Shown here piece after piece: positions 1-8,418 of a stretch of DNA of 64,000 nucleotides (position 1 is its first letter; each line of letters starts with the position of its first letter). Origin of the DNA: Shinella sp. SUS2 (GTDB taxonomy: Bacteria; Pseudomonadota; Alphaproteobacteria; Rhizobiales; Rhizobiaceae). The position numbers and the translations under genes are program-made. The stretch is taken from assembly GCF_001262505.1 (NCBI RefSeq), contig NZ_KQ410733.1, positions 173,462 through 237,461 of the forward strand, in the 5' to 3' direction. Under the pieces are notes generated by a model. That model worked only from the letters and a program-made list of their open reading frames with translations, made no database searches and had not been told where the DNA came from.

Positions 1-629
1 ACGAAGGCCGGCAGGATCAGATGCCACAGCGCGTCCAGAAAGAGCCTCACGTTCCCGGCGATCAGCGTGTCGATGGTCATGAAGCCGGTGACGGAGGCCG
101 GAGGGGTTGCCCGCGGATCCAGCCGGCCGGGGCCGGGCAGGACGCCCCATTTGACCGAGAAGACATAAAGCAGCGCCAGTCCCAGCCAGAAGACGGGAAT
201 GGACGATCCGAACAGGGCGAAGAAACGCGCCGCATGGTCGATGACCGTATTGCGGAAATAGGCCGCCAGAACGCCCAGCGTGATACCGATCGCCGAGCCG
301 ATGACCATCGCGGCAAGAACGAGTTCCATCGTGGCCGGCAGGCGGAAGAACACGTCCTGCGCGACGGGCCGGCGTGTGATGAAGGAGGTGCCCATGTCGC
401 CGGACAGAAGATTGCCGACATAGATGACGTAGCGTTCCGGCAGACTGCGATCGAGCCCCCAGCGCGCCTTTGCGGCGGCCACTGCCACCGGATCGTTCAT
501 CTGCCGGTCCGACACGATCGCCGTCAGCGGGTCGCCCTTCGTCACGGTCGTGAGCAGGAAGGCGAGCGTCACGATGCCGAGAACCAGGAAGGGCATCGCG
601 ACCAGGCGTCGCAGAATGTATCGTGTCAC
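1..629 (-). CDS. Peptide/nickel-type ABC transporter permease (DppB-like), 3' end cut by window edge
   Basis: Reading leftwards from a GTG at 629 gives an open frame running off the window. It begins VTRYILRRLVAMPFLVLGIV and contains the family pattern of an N-terminal membrane segment, a periplasmic stretch with the WGLDRSLPERYVIYVGNLLSGDMGTS-like region, then further membrane segments (MELVLAAMVIGSAIGI, FGSSIPVFWLGLALLYVF). This is the usual order in the first permease of DppBC/OppBC importers. AAAGGACG lies five bases upstream of the GTG. It is transcribed away from the IclR gene. The substrate-binding protein at 8419 is the likely partner, since no other peptide-type binding protein is in view. 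Substrate is not readable from the sequence. Confidence 0.85.
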   Translation of the reverse strand, partial: MTRYILRRLVAMPFLVLGIVTLAFLLTTVTKGDPLTAIVSDRQMNDPVAVAAAKARWGLDRSLPERYVIYVGNLLSGDMGTSFITRRPVAQDVFFRLPATMELVLAAMVIGSAIGITLGVLAAYFRNTVIDHAARFFALFGSSIPVFWLGLALLYVFSVKWGVLPGPGRLDPRATPPASVTGFMTIDTLIAGNVRLFLDALWHLILPAF

Positions 630-730
630 AAATCGCGTCCTTTAACCCGTGTGCCATCCCGTGCCGATCGGCGTATGGGGAGATTGATGCAGGCATTATT
701 GACAACAGGCGAAGCGGACGTCAACATAAA

Positions 731-745
731 TGAAATTATATTCCA
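731..745. promoter_or_regulatory. Putative IclR-family operator (copy 1)
   Basis: TGAAATTATATTCCA is a near-palindrome close to the TGGAAATNATTTCCA type bound by many IclR-family proteins. It lies in the 184-base gap between the permease start and the divergent IclR gene. A second copy sits at 6135, and both are followed by a similar ACGGCA(g)ATCGA string, so they look like one regulator's sites. Confidence 0.5.
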
Positions 746-813
746 TTTACGGCAGATCGACAGATCGCGAAAATCCGCTATGGCTCCAGCAGCGCTGACA
801 CGAAAGGCAAGAC

Positions 814-1671
814 ATGCGTAAACGGACCAAACCGGCAGACGGCAGCGAAGGCGCGGAGGGCGGGAATTCCGCCGCTTCGCTGACACGCGGGCTGGAAATC
901 CTGCGATCGTTCACCGCCGACGACGCCACGCTCGGCAACCAGGACCTTATCGAACGGACGGGCTTGCCGAAAGCAACCGTCTCGCGCCTGACCTCGACGC
1001 TCGTCGGCCTCGGCTATCTCCACTACGACGACATGCTCGGCCGCTACAGCATCGGGCCCGCGACGGTGTCCCTCGGCTACTCGGCGCTCAGCTCCAGCGC
1101 CGTCATCCATATGGCAAGGCCCCTGATGCAGGAGCTGGCGGACCAGACCGGCGCAGCCGTGGCGCTCGGCACGCGCGACGGGCTGGAAATGGTCTATCTT
1201 GCCAATTGCCGCTCGATGAGCCCGGTTTCGCTGCGCCTCAATGTCGGCTCGCGCCTGCCGATCTACCGCACGGCCATGGGCCTTGCCTATCTTGTCGAAA
1301 TGCAACCGGACATTCGCCAGTCCGTCGTCGGGCAACTGGTCGTGGCCGAGCCCGAAAGGGCCGAGGAACTCGACCGTCTTGTGACGAACGCAATCGAGGA
1401 CTACCGGCGCGACGGGTTCATCAGCGCGTTCGGCAGCTGGCACAGTTACATCAATGCCGTCGGCGTCGCCTTCCGGCCGACGGATGGCTCGCCCCTCGTC
1501 GCCCTCACCTGCGGCGGGATTGTCGATATCCTGTCGCGCAACCATTGCCGGGAAACCGTCGGTCCCGGGCTGCTCCGGCTTACGCGCCGCCTGCGCGCGC
1601 GGCTTGCCGGGGAGCCCGATCCGTTCCCCACCTCGCAACGACCACCCACCTGGAAAACCTCAGCCGAATAG
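814..1671 (+). CDS. IclR-family transcriptional regulator
   Basis: 285 residues. An N-terminal winged helix-turn-helix (about residues 22-80, SLTRGLEILRSF then GLPKATVSRLTSTLVGLGYL) is followed by the IclR effector-binding domain with the conserved MARPLMQELADQTG and TAMGLAYL regions. This matches the family length and order. RBS-like AAAGGC precedes the ATG. It is divergent from the peptide permease and followed after 24 bases by the lipoyl/hydrolase gene. The operator-like palindromes at 731 and 6135 suggest it controls both divergent promoters of the 0-12 kb island. Whether it activates or represses, and its effector, cannot be read here. Confidence 0.9.
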   Translation: MRKRTKPADGSEGAEGGNSAASLTRGLEILRSFTADDATLGNQDLIERTGLPKATVSRLTSTLVGLGYLHYDDMLGRYSIGPATVSLGYSALSSSAVIHMARPLMQELADQTGAAVALGTRDGLEMVYLANCRSMSPVSLRLNVGSRLPIYRTAMGLAYLVEMQPDIRQSVVGQLVVAEPERAEELDRLVTNAIEDYRRDGFISAFGSWHSYINAVGVAFRPTDGSPLVALTCGGIVDILSRNHCRETVGPGLLRLTRRLRARLAGEPDPFPTSQRPPTWKTSAE

Positions 1672-1695
1672 GCTCAAGCCTCAAGGGATCCCCCA

Positions 1696-2985
1696 ATGCC
1701 CACCCATGTCGTCTATCCGAAGGTCAGTCTCGAAATGTCGAGCGGCCGTATCGCCCGCTGGCTTGTTGCAGAGGGCGAAACCGTTCGGCAGGGGCAGGTG
1801 CTTTTCGAGATCGACAACGACAAGGCCGCCGTCGAGGTCGAATCCCCTGCGTCCGGCGTCATTCACACCCTTGTTGAAAGCGAGATCGAGGTGGATGTCG
1901 GGGCGGATGTCGCCCGCATCTATGGCGATGGCGAAGCCTACGGCGGGATGGAAATACAGGAAGTCGAGACCGGGGAAGCCGTGACCGAGGCGAGCCGAGC
2001 CATTCTCTTGCCGGGCGCGCGGCGAAGCGGGCGCGGCCCCAACCCCACTCCCCTCGCCCGCCGCATCGCGCGCGAACATGGTATCGTGCTGGATGGCCTC
2101 ACCGGTACCGGTCCGGGCGGGCGGATCCAGAAGACAGACGTCGTTGCGAGGGTCGGCGATGCCCGCCGGCCGGCAACAATCGAGATGCCCACCGTTCTGC
2201 CCGCGGTCCGAAAGGATGGCAGTCCTGCGCCGCTGAATGCGACCTGGCTGCGCAAGGGCGACGGCCTGCCTGTCGTGCTTCTCCATGGCTTCAGCGCAGA
2301 CCTCAACAACTGGCGCGGCATGCTCGCCGGCGCGCGCGCGGACTGGCCGGCGCTGGCGGTCGACCTTCCTGCGCACGGCCGCTCGCCGCATGCGATCCCC
2401 GACGACCTCGACCGGATGGCGGCAACCATCGAGGCGACCGTCGCGGCAGAGCATGACGGCCCGCTCGTGCTGGCCGGTCATTCCTTCGGCGGGGCGCTGG
2501 CGGCGCGGCTGGCAAGCCGCGGGCAGCTGGATATCCGCGGTCTCTGCCTTGTCTCTCCCGCAGGCCTCGGGCCTGAGATCAACGGCGCCTTCGTTGCGGG
2601 CGTGTTACGCGCGCGGCAGCGGCAGAGCCTGAAGCCCTGGCTCGACCTTCTGGTGCACGATGCCGCCGTCATCTCGCCGGCCTTCCTGCAGGCGGTGGTG
2701 CAGCAGCGTGACGACACGGGCCTGACGGCGGCGATGGGGGCCTTTGCCGAGCGGTTCTTCCCGGATGGAACGCAGTCGATCTCCATCCGTGACGATCTCG
2801 CTCGCCTGTCCCAGCCGGTGCGCATCGTCTTCGGCCGGCAGGACCGTATTCTCCGCTTTAGTGCCACGGTGGGCCTTCCCGGCAATGTCGGCCTGCATGC
2901 CGTCGATGCGTGCGGGCACATGCCGCATCTCGAATATCCGGCGCTGGTAATGAAGATCCTCGGCGAAGTCCGCAGAAGCGTCTGA
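1696..2985 (+). CDS. AcoC-like E2 subunit: lipoyl domain plus alpha/beta hydrolase
   Basis: 429 residues in three modules. Residues 1-80 are a biotinyl/lipoyl domain with the lipoyl lysine at about K43 (EIDNDKAAVEVES). Residues about 115-150 resemble an E3-binding domain (TPLARRIAREHG ... GTGPGGRIQKTDV). The rest is an alpha/beta hydrolase with nucleophile elbow GHSFGG (S263), an acid in FGRQDRIL and a histidine in CGHMPHLEYP. There is no normal E2 acyltransferase domain. This architecture is typical of proteins annotated as acetoin dehydrogenase E2 (AcoC). It should carry the acyl group from the fused E1 encoded at 6199. No E3 (lipoamide dehydrogenase) gene is present, so E3 is probably borrowed. 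It converges on the aldolase gene with a 3-base gap. Confidence 0.85.
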   Translation: MPTHVVYPKVSLEMSSGRIARWLVAEGETVRQGQVLFEIDNDKAAVEVESPASGVIHTLVESEIEVDVGADVARIYGDGEAYGGMEIQEVETGEAVTEASRAILLPGARRSGRGPNPTPLARRIAREHGIVLDGLTGTGPGGRIQKTDVVARVGDARRPATIEMPTVLPAVRKDGSPAPLNATWLRKGDGLPVVLLHGFSADLNNWRGMLAGARADWPALAVDLPAHGRSPHAIPDDLDRMAATIEATVAAEHDGPLVLAGHSFGGALAARLASRGQLDIRGLCLVSPAGLGPEINGAFVAGVLRARQRQSLKPWLDLLVHDAAVISPAFLQAVVQQRDDTGLTAAMGAFAERFFPDGTQSISIRDDLARLSQPVRIVFGRQDRILRFSATVGLPGNVGLHAVDACGHMPHLEYPALVMKILGEVRRSV

Positions 2986-2988
2986 CGG

Positions 2989-3636
2989 TCAGCGCTTCGC
3001 CTGCTGACCGTAGGTGCCGTAGCGGGTGCGCACATCGACGAGTTCCGCCTGCGTCAGGAGAACGGGCTCTCCGATCGACCGGGCGAGCACGTATTGGCGC
3101 GCCAGCGTTTCCAGCTTTTCCGCGCGCGCCAGAGCGGTCCCGACATCGGGGCCGATCGTGACTGCTCCGTGATTGGCCATCAGGCAGGCGGAGTAGGTCG
3201 TGCCCATGGCGGCGACCACCGTTTCCGCAAGCGCGGCACTGCCGAAGCAGGCGTAGTCCGCACAGGGTATCTCGCTGCCGCCGAAGCCGGCGACCATGTA
3301 GTGGAACAGCGGGATCGCCCGACGCAGCGCAGCAAGGGCGACGCAGTGATCGGGGTGGGTGTGGACGACGGCGCCGGCATTCGTCGTGGCGTAGAGCCTG
3401 GCGTGAATGGCCCATTCCGAGGACGGCCGCCAGCCGCCGATCCAGGCCCCGTCGAGATCAACAGCGACGATCTGCTCGGGCGCAAGGGTGTCGGGCGCGA
3501 TGCCTGTCGGCGTGATCAGCATCCCTTCGCCGTGTCGCAGACTGAAATTGCCGACCGTACCGCTGTTGAGGCCGATCGCCACCGATCGCCGGCTCGCCTC
3601 GACCAGGGCCATCCTCGCTGCCGCTTCGTTCGTCAT
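2989..3636 (-). CDS. Class II aldolase/adducin family protein (OtnC/FucA-like)
   Basis: 215 residues with the zinc-site pattern of the family: HTHPDH in the middle and MANHGAV further on, plus the N-terminal LNSGTVGNFSLR phosphate loop region. Family members are L-fuculose- or L-ribulose-phosphate aldolases/epimerases and 3-oxo-tetronate-4-phosphate decarboxylases (OtnC). Its ATG overlaps by 4 bases the end of the four-carbon acid sugar kinase gene. That pairing is the known OtnK-OtnC arrangement, so decarboxylation of a phosphorylated 3-oxo acid is the best guess. The exact substrate is inference. Confidence 0.8.
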   Translation of the reverse strand: MTNEAAARMALVEASRRSVAIGLNSGTVGNFSLRHGEGMLITPTGIAPDTLAPEQIVAVDLDGAWIGGWRPSSEWAIHARLYATTNAGAVVHTHPDHCVALAALRRAIPLFHYMVAGFGGSEIPCADYACFGSAALAETVVAAMGTTYSACLMANHGAVTIGPDVGTALARAEKLETLARQYVLARSIGEPVLLTQAELVDVRTRYGTYGQQAKR

Positions 3637-4901
3637 CGTGCATTCCTTTGGTTCATCGCCTCGACGGCCCTGAGCAGGATGTCGTCGGCGCCCAGCTTGC
3701 CGGGTTTGAGGTATAGCGAAAGGGGTACCGGCCCGGTGGAGACGCAGAAGCCGGTTCCGAGCGGGTCATCCGGCAGGGCCCGAACGGCGGTAATGCCGAG
3801 CGCATCGACAACCGCGCCCGACGTTTCTCCGCCCGCGACGACAAACCGTCGGACGCCGCGATCACACAATCCCTTCGCGATGGCGCCAAGGATGCGCTCC
3901 GCCCGGCGGGCCGCCTCCACGCGGCCGAAGGCGGCCTGTACCGCGGCGACACCTTCCGGTCCGGTTGCCGTCGAAATGGCGAGGGGCGCCGTGCCGATCC
4001 GCCTCGCGGCCCAGTCGAGCGCTGTAGAGACAAGCCCCTCCTCCCCGGCCGGATCGAGCAGATCCAGCGACAGGCAGGGGTGCTCGGCTGAAAAAGCCGC
4101 AAGCTGCGCCAGGACGATCGGCCCGACGCTTCCGGCAAGCACGGCCGTGGAGCCATCGACATGCCGCGGTGCGGGCATCGTGCCTGGCCGCATGGCACGG
4201 CCGAGGCGGGTCGCATAGGCGATGATCAGGGGATCGCTGGCGACGACGACGCGGTCCATCGATGCGGCGACCTCGGCCGCAGTCTCGACGTCGCCGTCAT
4301 CGGTCGTATCGAGGAAGACGTGGCCCATTCCCTCGGCCGCGAAAGCCTCGATGGCGGTGCGTGCCGCATCGGTGCCACTGCGAAGGGCGGCATGGTTGAG
4401 GAGCGCGATCCGGTGCGGCGTCTGCCGCCCGAGGAAACGGACGAGATCGGGGTCGGACATCGGGGTCAGCGGGTCGAAGCGCTTGATCGATTCGGAAACG
4501 AGGCGGCCGCGATAGAACATGTAGCCCTGATGGACCGTTGTGCCGAAGCGGGGAAAGCCGGCGCTCATCAGCACCGGTCGCTGGCCTGCACGATCGGCGA
4601 GGTAGTCCGCCGCCGGGCCGATATTGCCGTCTTCGGTGGAATCGAACGTGGCGCAGGCCTTGTAGGCGACGCGCCTGCAGCCGGCCTGCAGAAACGCGTC
4701 GGTGAAGCGGCCCAGTTCGGCAAGCGCTTCCGCGACGGGCACCGTGCGCGTCCGCGTGCCGGCCATCACCACGGCCGCGGGCGGGATTTCGCCCTCGGGA
4801 CGGAACAGTACGGGACAGTGGATACCGGCGCCTTCCAGATAGCCGGCGACCATGAGGGCGCCGGTAAAGTCGTCAGCGATGATTCCAAGGGCTCGCTGCA
4901 T
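3633..4901 (-). CDS. Four-carbon acid sugar kinase family protein (OtnK/DUF1537)
   Basis: 422 residues, normal length. The N-terminal DUF1537 signature IADDFTGALMVAG and the YKACATFDSTEDGN region are clear, and the C-terminal nucleotide-binding part has VVAGGETSGAVVDALG and the LKPGKLGADD motif. Characterised members phosphorylate 3-oxo-tetronates (OtnK) or threonate/erythronate (DtnK, LtnK). It is in the middle of a leftward set: acyl-CoA dehydrogenase (9-base gap), this kinase, then the class II aldolase (4-base overlap). The dehydrogenase and isomerase that usually feed OtnK were not found nearby, so the acid sugar entering the pathway is unknown. Confidence 0.85.
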   Translation of the reverse strand: MQRALGIIADDFTGALMVAGYLEGAGIHCPVLFRPEGEIPPAAVVMAGTRTRTVPVAEALAELGRFTDAFLQAGCRRVAYKACATFDSTEDGNIGPAADYLADRAGQRPVLMSAGFPRFGTTVHQGYMFYRGRLVSESIKRFDPLTPMSDPDLVRFLGRQTPHRIALLNHAALRSGTDAARTAIEAFAAEGMGHVFLDTTDDGDVETAAEVAASMDRVVVASDPLIIAYATRLGRAMRPGTMPAPRHVDGSTAVLAGSVGPIVLAQLAAFSAEHPCLSLDLLDPAGEEGLVSTALDWAARRIGTAPLAISTATGPEGVAAVQAAFGRVEAARRAERILGAIAKGLCDRGVRRFVVAGGETSGAVVDALGITAVRALPDDPLGTGFCVSTGPVPLSLYLKPGKLGADDILLRAVEAMNQRNAR

Positions 4902-4910
4902 CGTCCGGCC

Positions 4911-6050
4911 TCAGGCGTTCAGCATTTCGCGGGCGATGATGAGCTGTTGGATCTGTGATGTGCCCTCGTAGAGCCGGAACAGCCGGACGTCGCGGTAGAA
5001 GTGCTCGACCGGATAGTTCTGCATGTAGCCGGCCCCTCCGTGGATCTGCACTGCACGGTCGGCGACCCGGCCGACCATTTCCGAACAGAACAGTTTCGCG
5101 CTCGCAGCCTGCTGGATGACGCGATCGCCCGCATCGAACCGCCGCGCTGCTTCCAGCACCATTGCGCGTCCGGCAAAGGCCTCCGTGGAACTGTCGGCGA
5201 GCATGGCCTGGATGAGTTGGTGCTCGGCGATCGGCTTGCCGAACTGCACCCGCGCGCGCGCGAACCGCACGGCCTCGTCGCACAGCCGCTCCGCGGCGCC
5301 CACGCAGACGGCGGAGATATGCAGGCGGCCGCGGTTGAGCACCTTCATCGCGGTCTTGAAGCCAGCGCCTTCCACGCCACCGATGACGCTGTCGGCGGGG
5401 ATGCGGCAATTGTCGAAGATGACGTCGCAGGTGCGGGTACCGCGCTGCCCCATCTTCCTGTCAATGGCGCCGAGGCTGAGGCCGGGGCTGTCCTTCGGCA
5501 CCAGGAAGGCGGTCACGCCCGCAGGTCCCGGTCCGCCGGTGCGCGCCATGACGGTGAAGACATCGGCCACCGGGGCGTTCGTGATGTAGCGTTTCGTGCC
5601 GTTGAGGATGTAGTGGTTGCCGTCTCGCCGTGCCGTGGTCTTCACGGCGCCTGCATCCGAGCCGACGTCCGGTTCGGTGAGGGCGAAGGAGCCGATGGCC
5701 TCGCCCGTCGCCATGCGCGGCAGCCAGTACTGTTTCTGTGCTTCCGTGCCATCGACGATGACGCCCTGCGAGCCGATGCCGTTGTTCGTGCCGATGACGG
5801 AGCGGAAGGCGGGAGAGGCATAACCGAGCTCGAAAGCGACGAGCACCTCTTCCTCCATCGTCAGGCCGAGTCCGCCGTGTTCTTCCGGGATGGACATGCC
5901 GAAAAGGCCCAGCGCCCGCATCTCCGCGATGATCTCGGGTGGGATGGCGTTTTCCTCCTCCACCCGGGCCTCCGCCGGCAGCAGCCGTTCGCGCGCGAAC
6001 CGGCGCACCATCTCAACCAGCGCGTTCAGCACTTCGGCGTCCCGGATCAT
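4911..6050 (-). CDS. Acyl-CoA dehydrogenase family protein
   Basis: 379 residues from the ATG at 6050, chosen because AGAGGAAGAG lies just upstream. An in-frame start 16 codons earlier lacks such a site and would overlap the promoter palindrome. The family signatures FALTEPDVGSDAG (FAD/substrate contact), the C-terminal QIHGGAGYMQNYPVE and the catalytic-base motif LYEGTSQIQ are present, so the enzyme looks active. It should oxidise an acyl-CoA with electron transfer flavoprotein as acceptor. It is the first gene of a leftward operon with the acid sugar kinase and aldolase, an unusual companion for those genes. Confidence 0.88.
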   Translation of the reverse strand: MIRDAEVLNALVEMVRRFARERLLPAEARVEEENAIPPEIIAEMRALGLFGMSIPEEHGGLGLTMEEEVLVAFELGYASPAFRSVIGTNNGIGSQGVIVDGTEAQKQYWLPRMATGEAIGSFALTEPDVGSDAGAVKTTARRDGNHYILNGTKRYITNAPVADVFTVMARTGGPGPAGVTAFLVPKDSPGLSLGAIDRKMGQRGTRTCDVIFDNCRIPADSVIGGVEGAGFKTAMKVLNRGRLHISAVCVGAAERLCDEAVRFARARVQFGKPIAEHQLIQAMLADSSTEAFAGRAMVLEAARRFDAGDRVIQQAASAKLFCSEMVGRVADRAVQIHGGAGYMQNYPVEHFYRDVRLFRLYEGTSQIQQLIIAREMLNA

Positions 6051-6081
6051 CGCATCTCTTCCTCTTTGGCGGCCCGTGAAA

Positions 6082-6134
6082 ATTTCTGTTGCATCCAAAG
6101 GCTGGCACAGCTTAGTGTGCCGTTCAACAGAAAT
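6082..6134. promoter_or_regulatory. Nested inverted repeats in divergent promoter region
   Basis: An outer pair ATTTCTGTTG (6082-6091) and CAACAGAAAT (6125-6134) encloses an inner pair GGCACA (6104-6109) and TGTGCC (6116-6121). All arms are perfect. The element lies between the divergent acyl-CoA dehydrogenase and E1 genes and ends exactly where the IclR-type site begins. It could be a second regulator's operator or an mRNA structure. Confidence 0.45.
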
Positions 6135-6149
6135 CGGAATTTATTTCCA
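6135..6149. promoter_or_regulatory. Putative IclR-family operator (copy 2)
   Basis: CGGAATTTATTTCCA matches the TGGAAATNATTTCCA family consensus at 12 of 14 fixed positions and resembles the copy at 731. It lies about 50 bases upstream of the E1 start, suitable for control of the rightward operon and of the leftward acyl-CoA dehydrogenase operon. Confidence 0.5.
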
Positions 6150-6198
6150 TAAACGGCAATCGAGCCCACTGCGGCTCCCTTGCGACCCGAGGACACGA

Positions 6199-8373
6199 AT
6201 GGCACGCCAGATACCGCTCGCCCCTTCCGCGCCCTGGTTCCGGCTGGAACTGGACGAGGCGGACTGGAGCGAGGAACAGGCAAAAGACCTCGTCCACTGG
6301 TACGGCCAGATGCTGCTCATCCGCCGGTTCGAGGAAAAGCTGCTCGATCTGGAGAAGGCCGGGCTCATCCACGGCCCGGCCCATGCCAGCATCGGCCAGG
6401 AGGCCGGTGCGGTCGGCGCCATGGCTGCGCTCGGTACCGACGACAAGATCAACGGTACGCACCGCGCCCACCATCAGGTGCTGCTGAAGCTGCTCAATCC
6501 CTCGGTTCCCGATGGCTTCGACATCCGCAAGGACGCCTTCACGCCCGGCATGGACGAGGCGATCTACCGCTTCATGGCGGAGATCATGGGTTTGACCCCT
6601 GGCTATTGCGGCGGGCGGGGCGGCTCCATGCATATGCGTTTCGCTGGCGCTGGCGTCGTCGGCACCTCGGCGATCGTCGGCGGCAACCCGCCCCATGCGG
6701 CGGGCTACGCGCTCGCCGACAAGATGCTTGGCCGCGACCATATCTCCGTTGCTTTCTTCGGCGACGGCGCGGCGCAGAACGGGGCGAGCTACGAGGCGAT
6801 GAACATCGCAGCCGCGCAGGGTCTGCCGGTGATCTTTTTCATCGAGAACAACCTCTACGGCGTTTCCACGCACATTTCGGACGTGACGCGCGAGACGCGG
6901 CTGTCGTCCCGTGGTGCGATGCTCGGCATCGCCTCGATCGAATGCGATGGCATGGACGTCGTTGCCGTGCACCGCGCCATGGCGGAAGCCCGCCGCATCA
7001 TCCGCGAGACGGGCGGCCCCGTGGTGGTCGAAGCCCTCTGCTATCGCCATTTCCATCAGTCCGGCTCCCGCAGCGGCAGCGACTTCGGCTATCGCACGAA
7101 GGAGGAGGAAGCCGCATGGCGCGCGCGCGATCCGATCGCGCTTGCCGAAGCGCGCCTGACGGCGCTCGGCCTGCTCTCTCCGGAGGAGTTCGCCCAGATC
7201 GACGCGCTGGTGACGGATCGGGTCGCCGCCGCGGCCGGAAGGCTGACCGAACCGGTCCCCGGTGGAAACACGCTGCGCATTCCCGACAGCCTCTGGCCGG
7301 ATCCGGCGACGCGCGACCATGGCATTCTGGGCAACCTTTCCGAGCTTGCCGGAAAGCGTTTTCTCGACCACGACGACATGCGCCCCGACGCCGTCGAGAA
7401 GGTGAAGTTCGTTACTGCCGCCTCCGAGACGCTGGCTGCCGCGATGGCGCGCGATCCCCGCATCATCGTCATGGGCGAGGATGCGCACCAGATGCGCGGC
7501 GGCGTCAGCGGCTTCACCAAGGGCGTTCTGGAACGCTGGCCAGAACGCGTCCTGCCCATGTCGATCGCCGAGAACGGCTTCACGGGCGTTGCCCTCGGCG
7601 CGGCGCTTAACGGCCTGCGACCGGTGGTCGAGATCATGTTCGGCGATTTCTGCTTCACCGCGGCCGACCAGATCGCCAATGGTGTCGGCAAGGTGCGGCA
7701 CATGTTCGGCGACGGTTTCCCCGTTCCGATCGTCATGCGCGTGCGCATCTCGCCCCACACCGGCTACGGCTCGCAGCATTCCGGCGATCCCTCGGCCCTT
7801 TTCGGCCTGTTCCCCGGCTGGCGCATCGTCACACCGTCGAACGCCTTCGACTATATCGGCCTCATGAATTCGGCGCTGGCCTGCGACGACCCCGTCGTCG
7901 TCTTCGAGCACACCGAACTCTACCAGAAGGAGTTCGAGGTGCCCGCCGGCGACCGGGACTTCTTCATTCCCTTCGGCACGGCGCGCGTCGTGCGGCCGGG
8001 AAGCGCCTGCACGGTTCTTGCGACCTCCGTCATGGTGCAGAACGCGATCCGGGCGGCTGAGGAGGCGGGCATCGATGCCGAGGTCATCGACCTGCGCAAC
8101 ATCGACCATCACGGCATCGACTGGCAGCGCATCGGCCAATCCATCGACAAGACGGGCCGGGTCGTCATCGCCGAGCAGACTGCACGCAGCCTGTCGATGG
8201 GCGGCACCTGGGCCGCCGAGATCCAGGAGCGTTTCTTCGACTGTCTCGACCACGAAATCCTGCGCGTGACCGGTGGGTTTGCCGCCCCCACGGTCTCGGC
8301 CGCTCTCAACCGCGCAGCGCTCGCAACAGTGGCCGACGTGCGGGACGCTTTGCTTCGAATTGCGGAAAAATAG
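6199..8373 (+). CDS. Fused E1 alpha-beta subunit of a thiamine-dependent 2-oxoacid/acetoin dehydrogenase
   Basis: 724 residues from the ATG at 6199 (AGGA upstream). A longer frame opens earlier but would read through the promoter region. Residues 1-about 330 are an E1-alpha unit with the thiamine diphosphate motif GDGAAQNG (about 188-195) ending in ENN (216-218). From about residue 395 an E1-beta unit follows (VKFVTAASETLAAAM, ENGFTGVALGAAL, GSQHSGD with the likely catalytic histidine, then the C-terminal transketolase fold). Acetoin, pyruvate and branched-chain dehydrogenases normally encode the two as separate proteins. The natural partner is the lipoyl/hydrolase protein at 1696. Acetoin versus another 2-oxo substrate cannot be decided. 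Confidence 0.85.
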   Translation: MARQIPLAPSAPWFRLELDEADWSEEQAKDLVHWYGQMLLIRRFEEKLLDLEKAGLIHGPAHASIGQEAGAVGAMAALGTDDKINGTHRAHHQVLLKLLNPSVPDGFDIRKDAFTPGMDEAIYRFMAEIMGLTPGYCGGRGGSMHMRFAGAGVVGTSAIVGGNPPHAAGYALADKMLGRDHISVAFFGDGAAQNGASYEAMNIAAAQGLPVIFFIENNLYGVSTHISDVTRETRLSSRGAMLGIASIECDGMDVVAVHRAMAEARRIIRETGGPVVVEALCYRHFHQSGSRSGSDFGYRTKEEEAAWRARDPIALAEARLTALGLLSPEEFAQIDALVTDRVAAAAGRLTEPVPGGNTLRIPDSLWPDPATRDHGILGNLSELAGKRFLDHDDMRPDAVEKVKFVTAASETLAAAMARDPRIIVMGEDAHQMRGGVSGFTKGVLERWPERVLPMSIAENGFTGVALGAALNGLRPVVEIMFGDFCFTAADQIANGVGKVRHMFGDGFPVPIVMRVRISPHTGYGSQHSGDPSALFGLFPGWRIVTPSNAFDYIGLMNSALACDDPVVVFEHTELYQKEFEVPAGDRDFFIPFGTARVVRPGSACTVLATSVMVQNAIRAAEEAGIDAEVIDLRNIDHHGIDWQRIGQSIDKTGRVVIAEQTARSLSMGGTWAAEIQERFFDCLDHEILRVTGGFAAPTVSAALNRAALATVADVRDALLRIAEK

Positions 8374-8418
8374 TGGAACAGGGCATCCGCAGCCCGTCAA
8401 ACTGGAGGTATCCAACCG

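Noticed and set aside
6103..6120. TGGCAC at 6103 as a sigma-54 promoter
   Set aside because: The GC element at the required -12 spacing is missing; the bases belong to the GGCACA/TGTGCC dyad.
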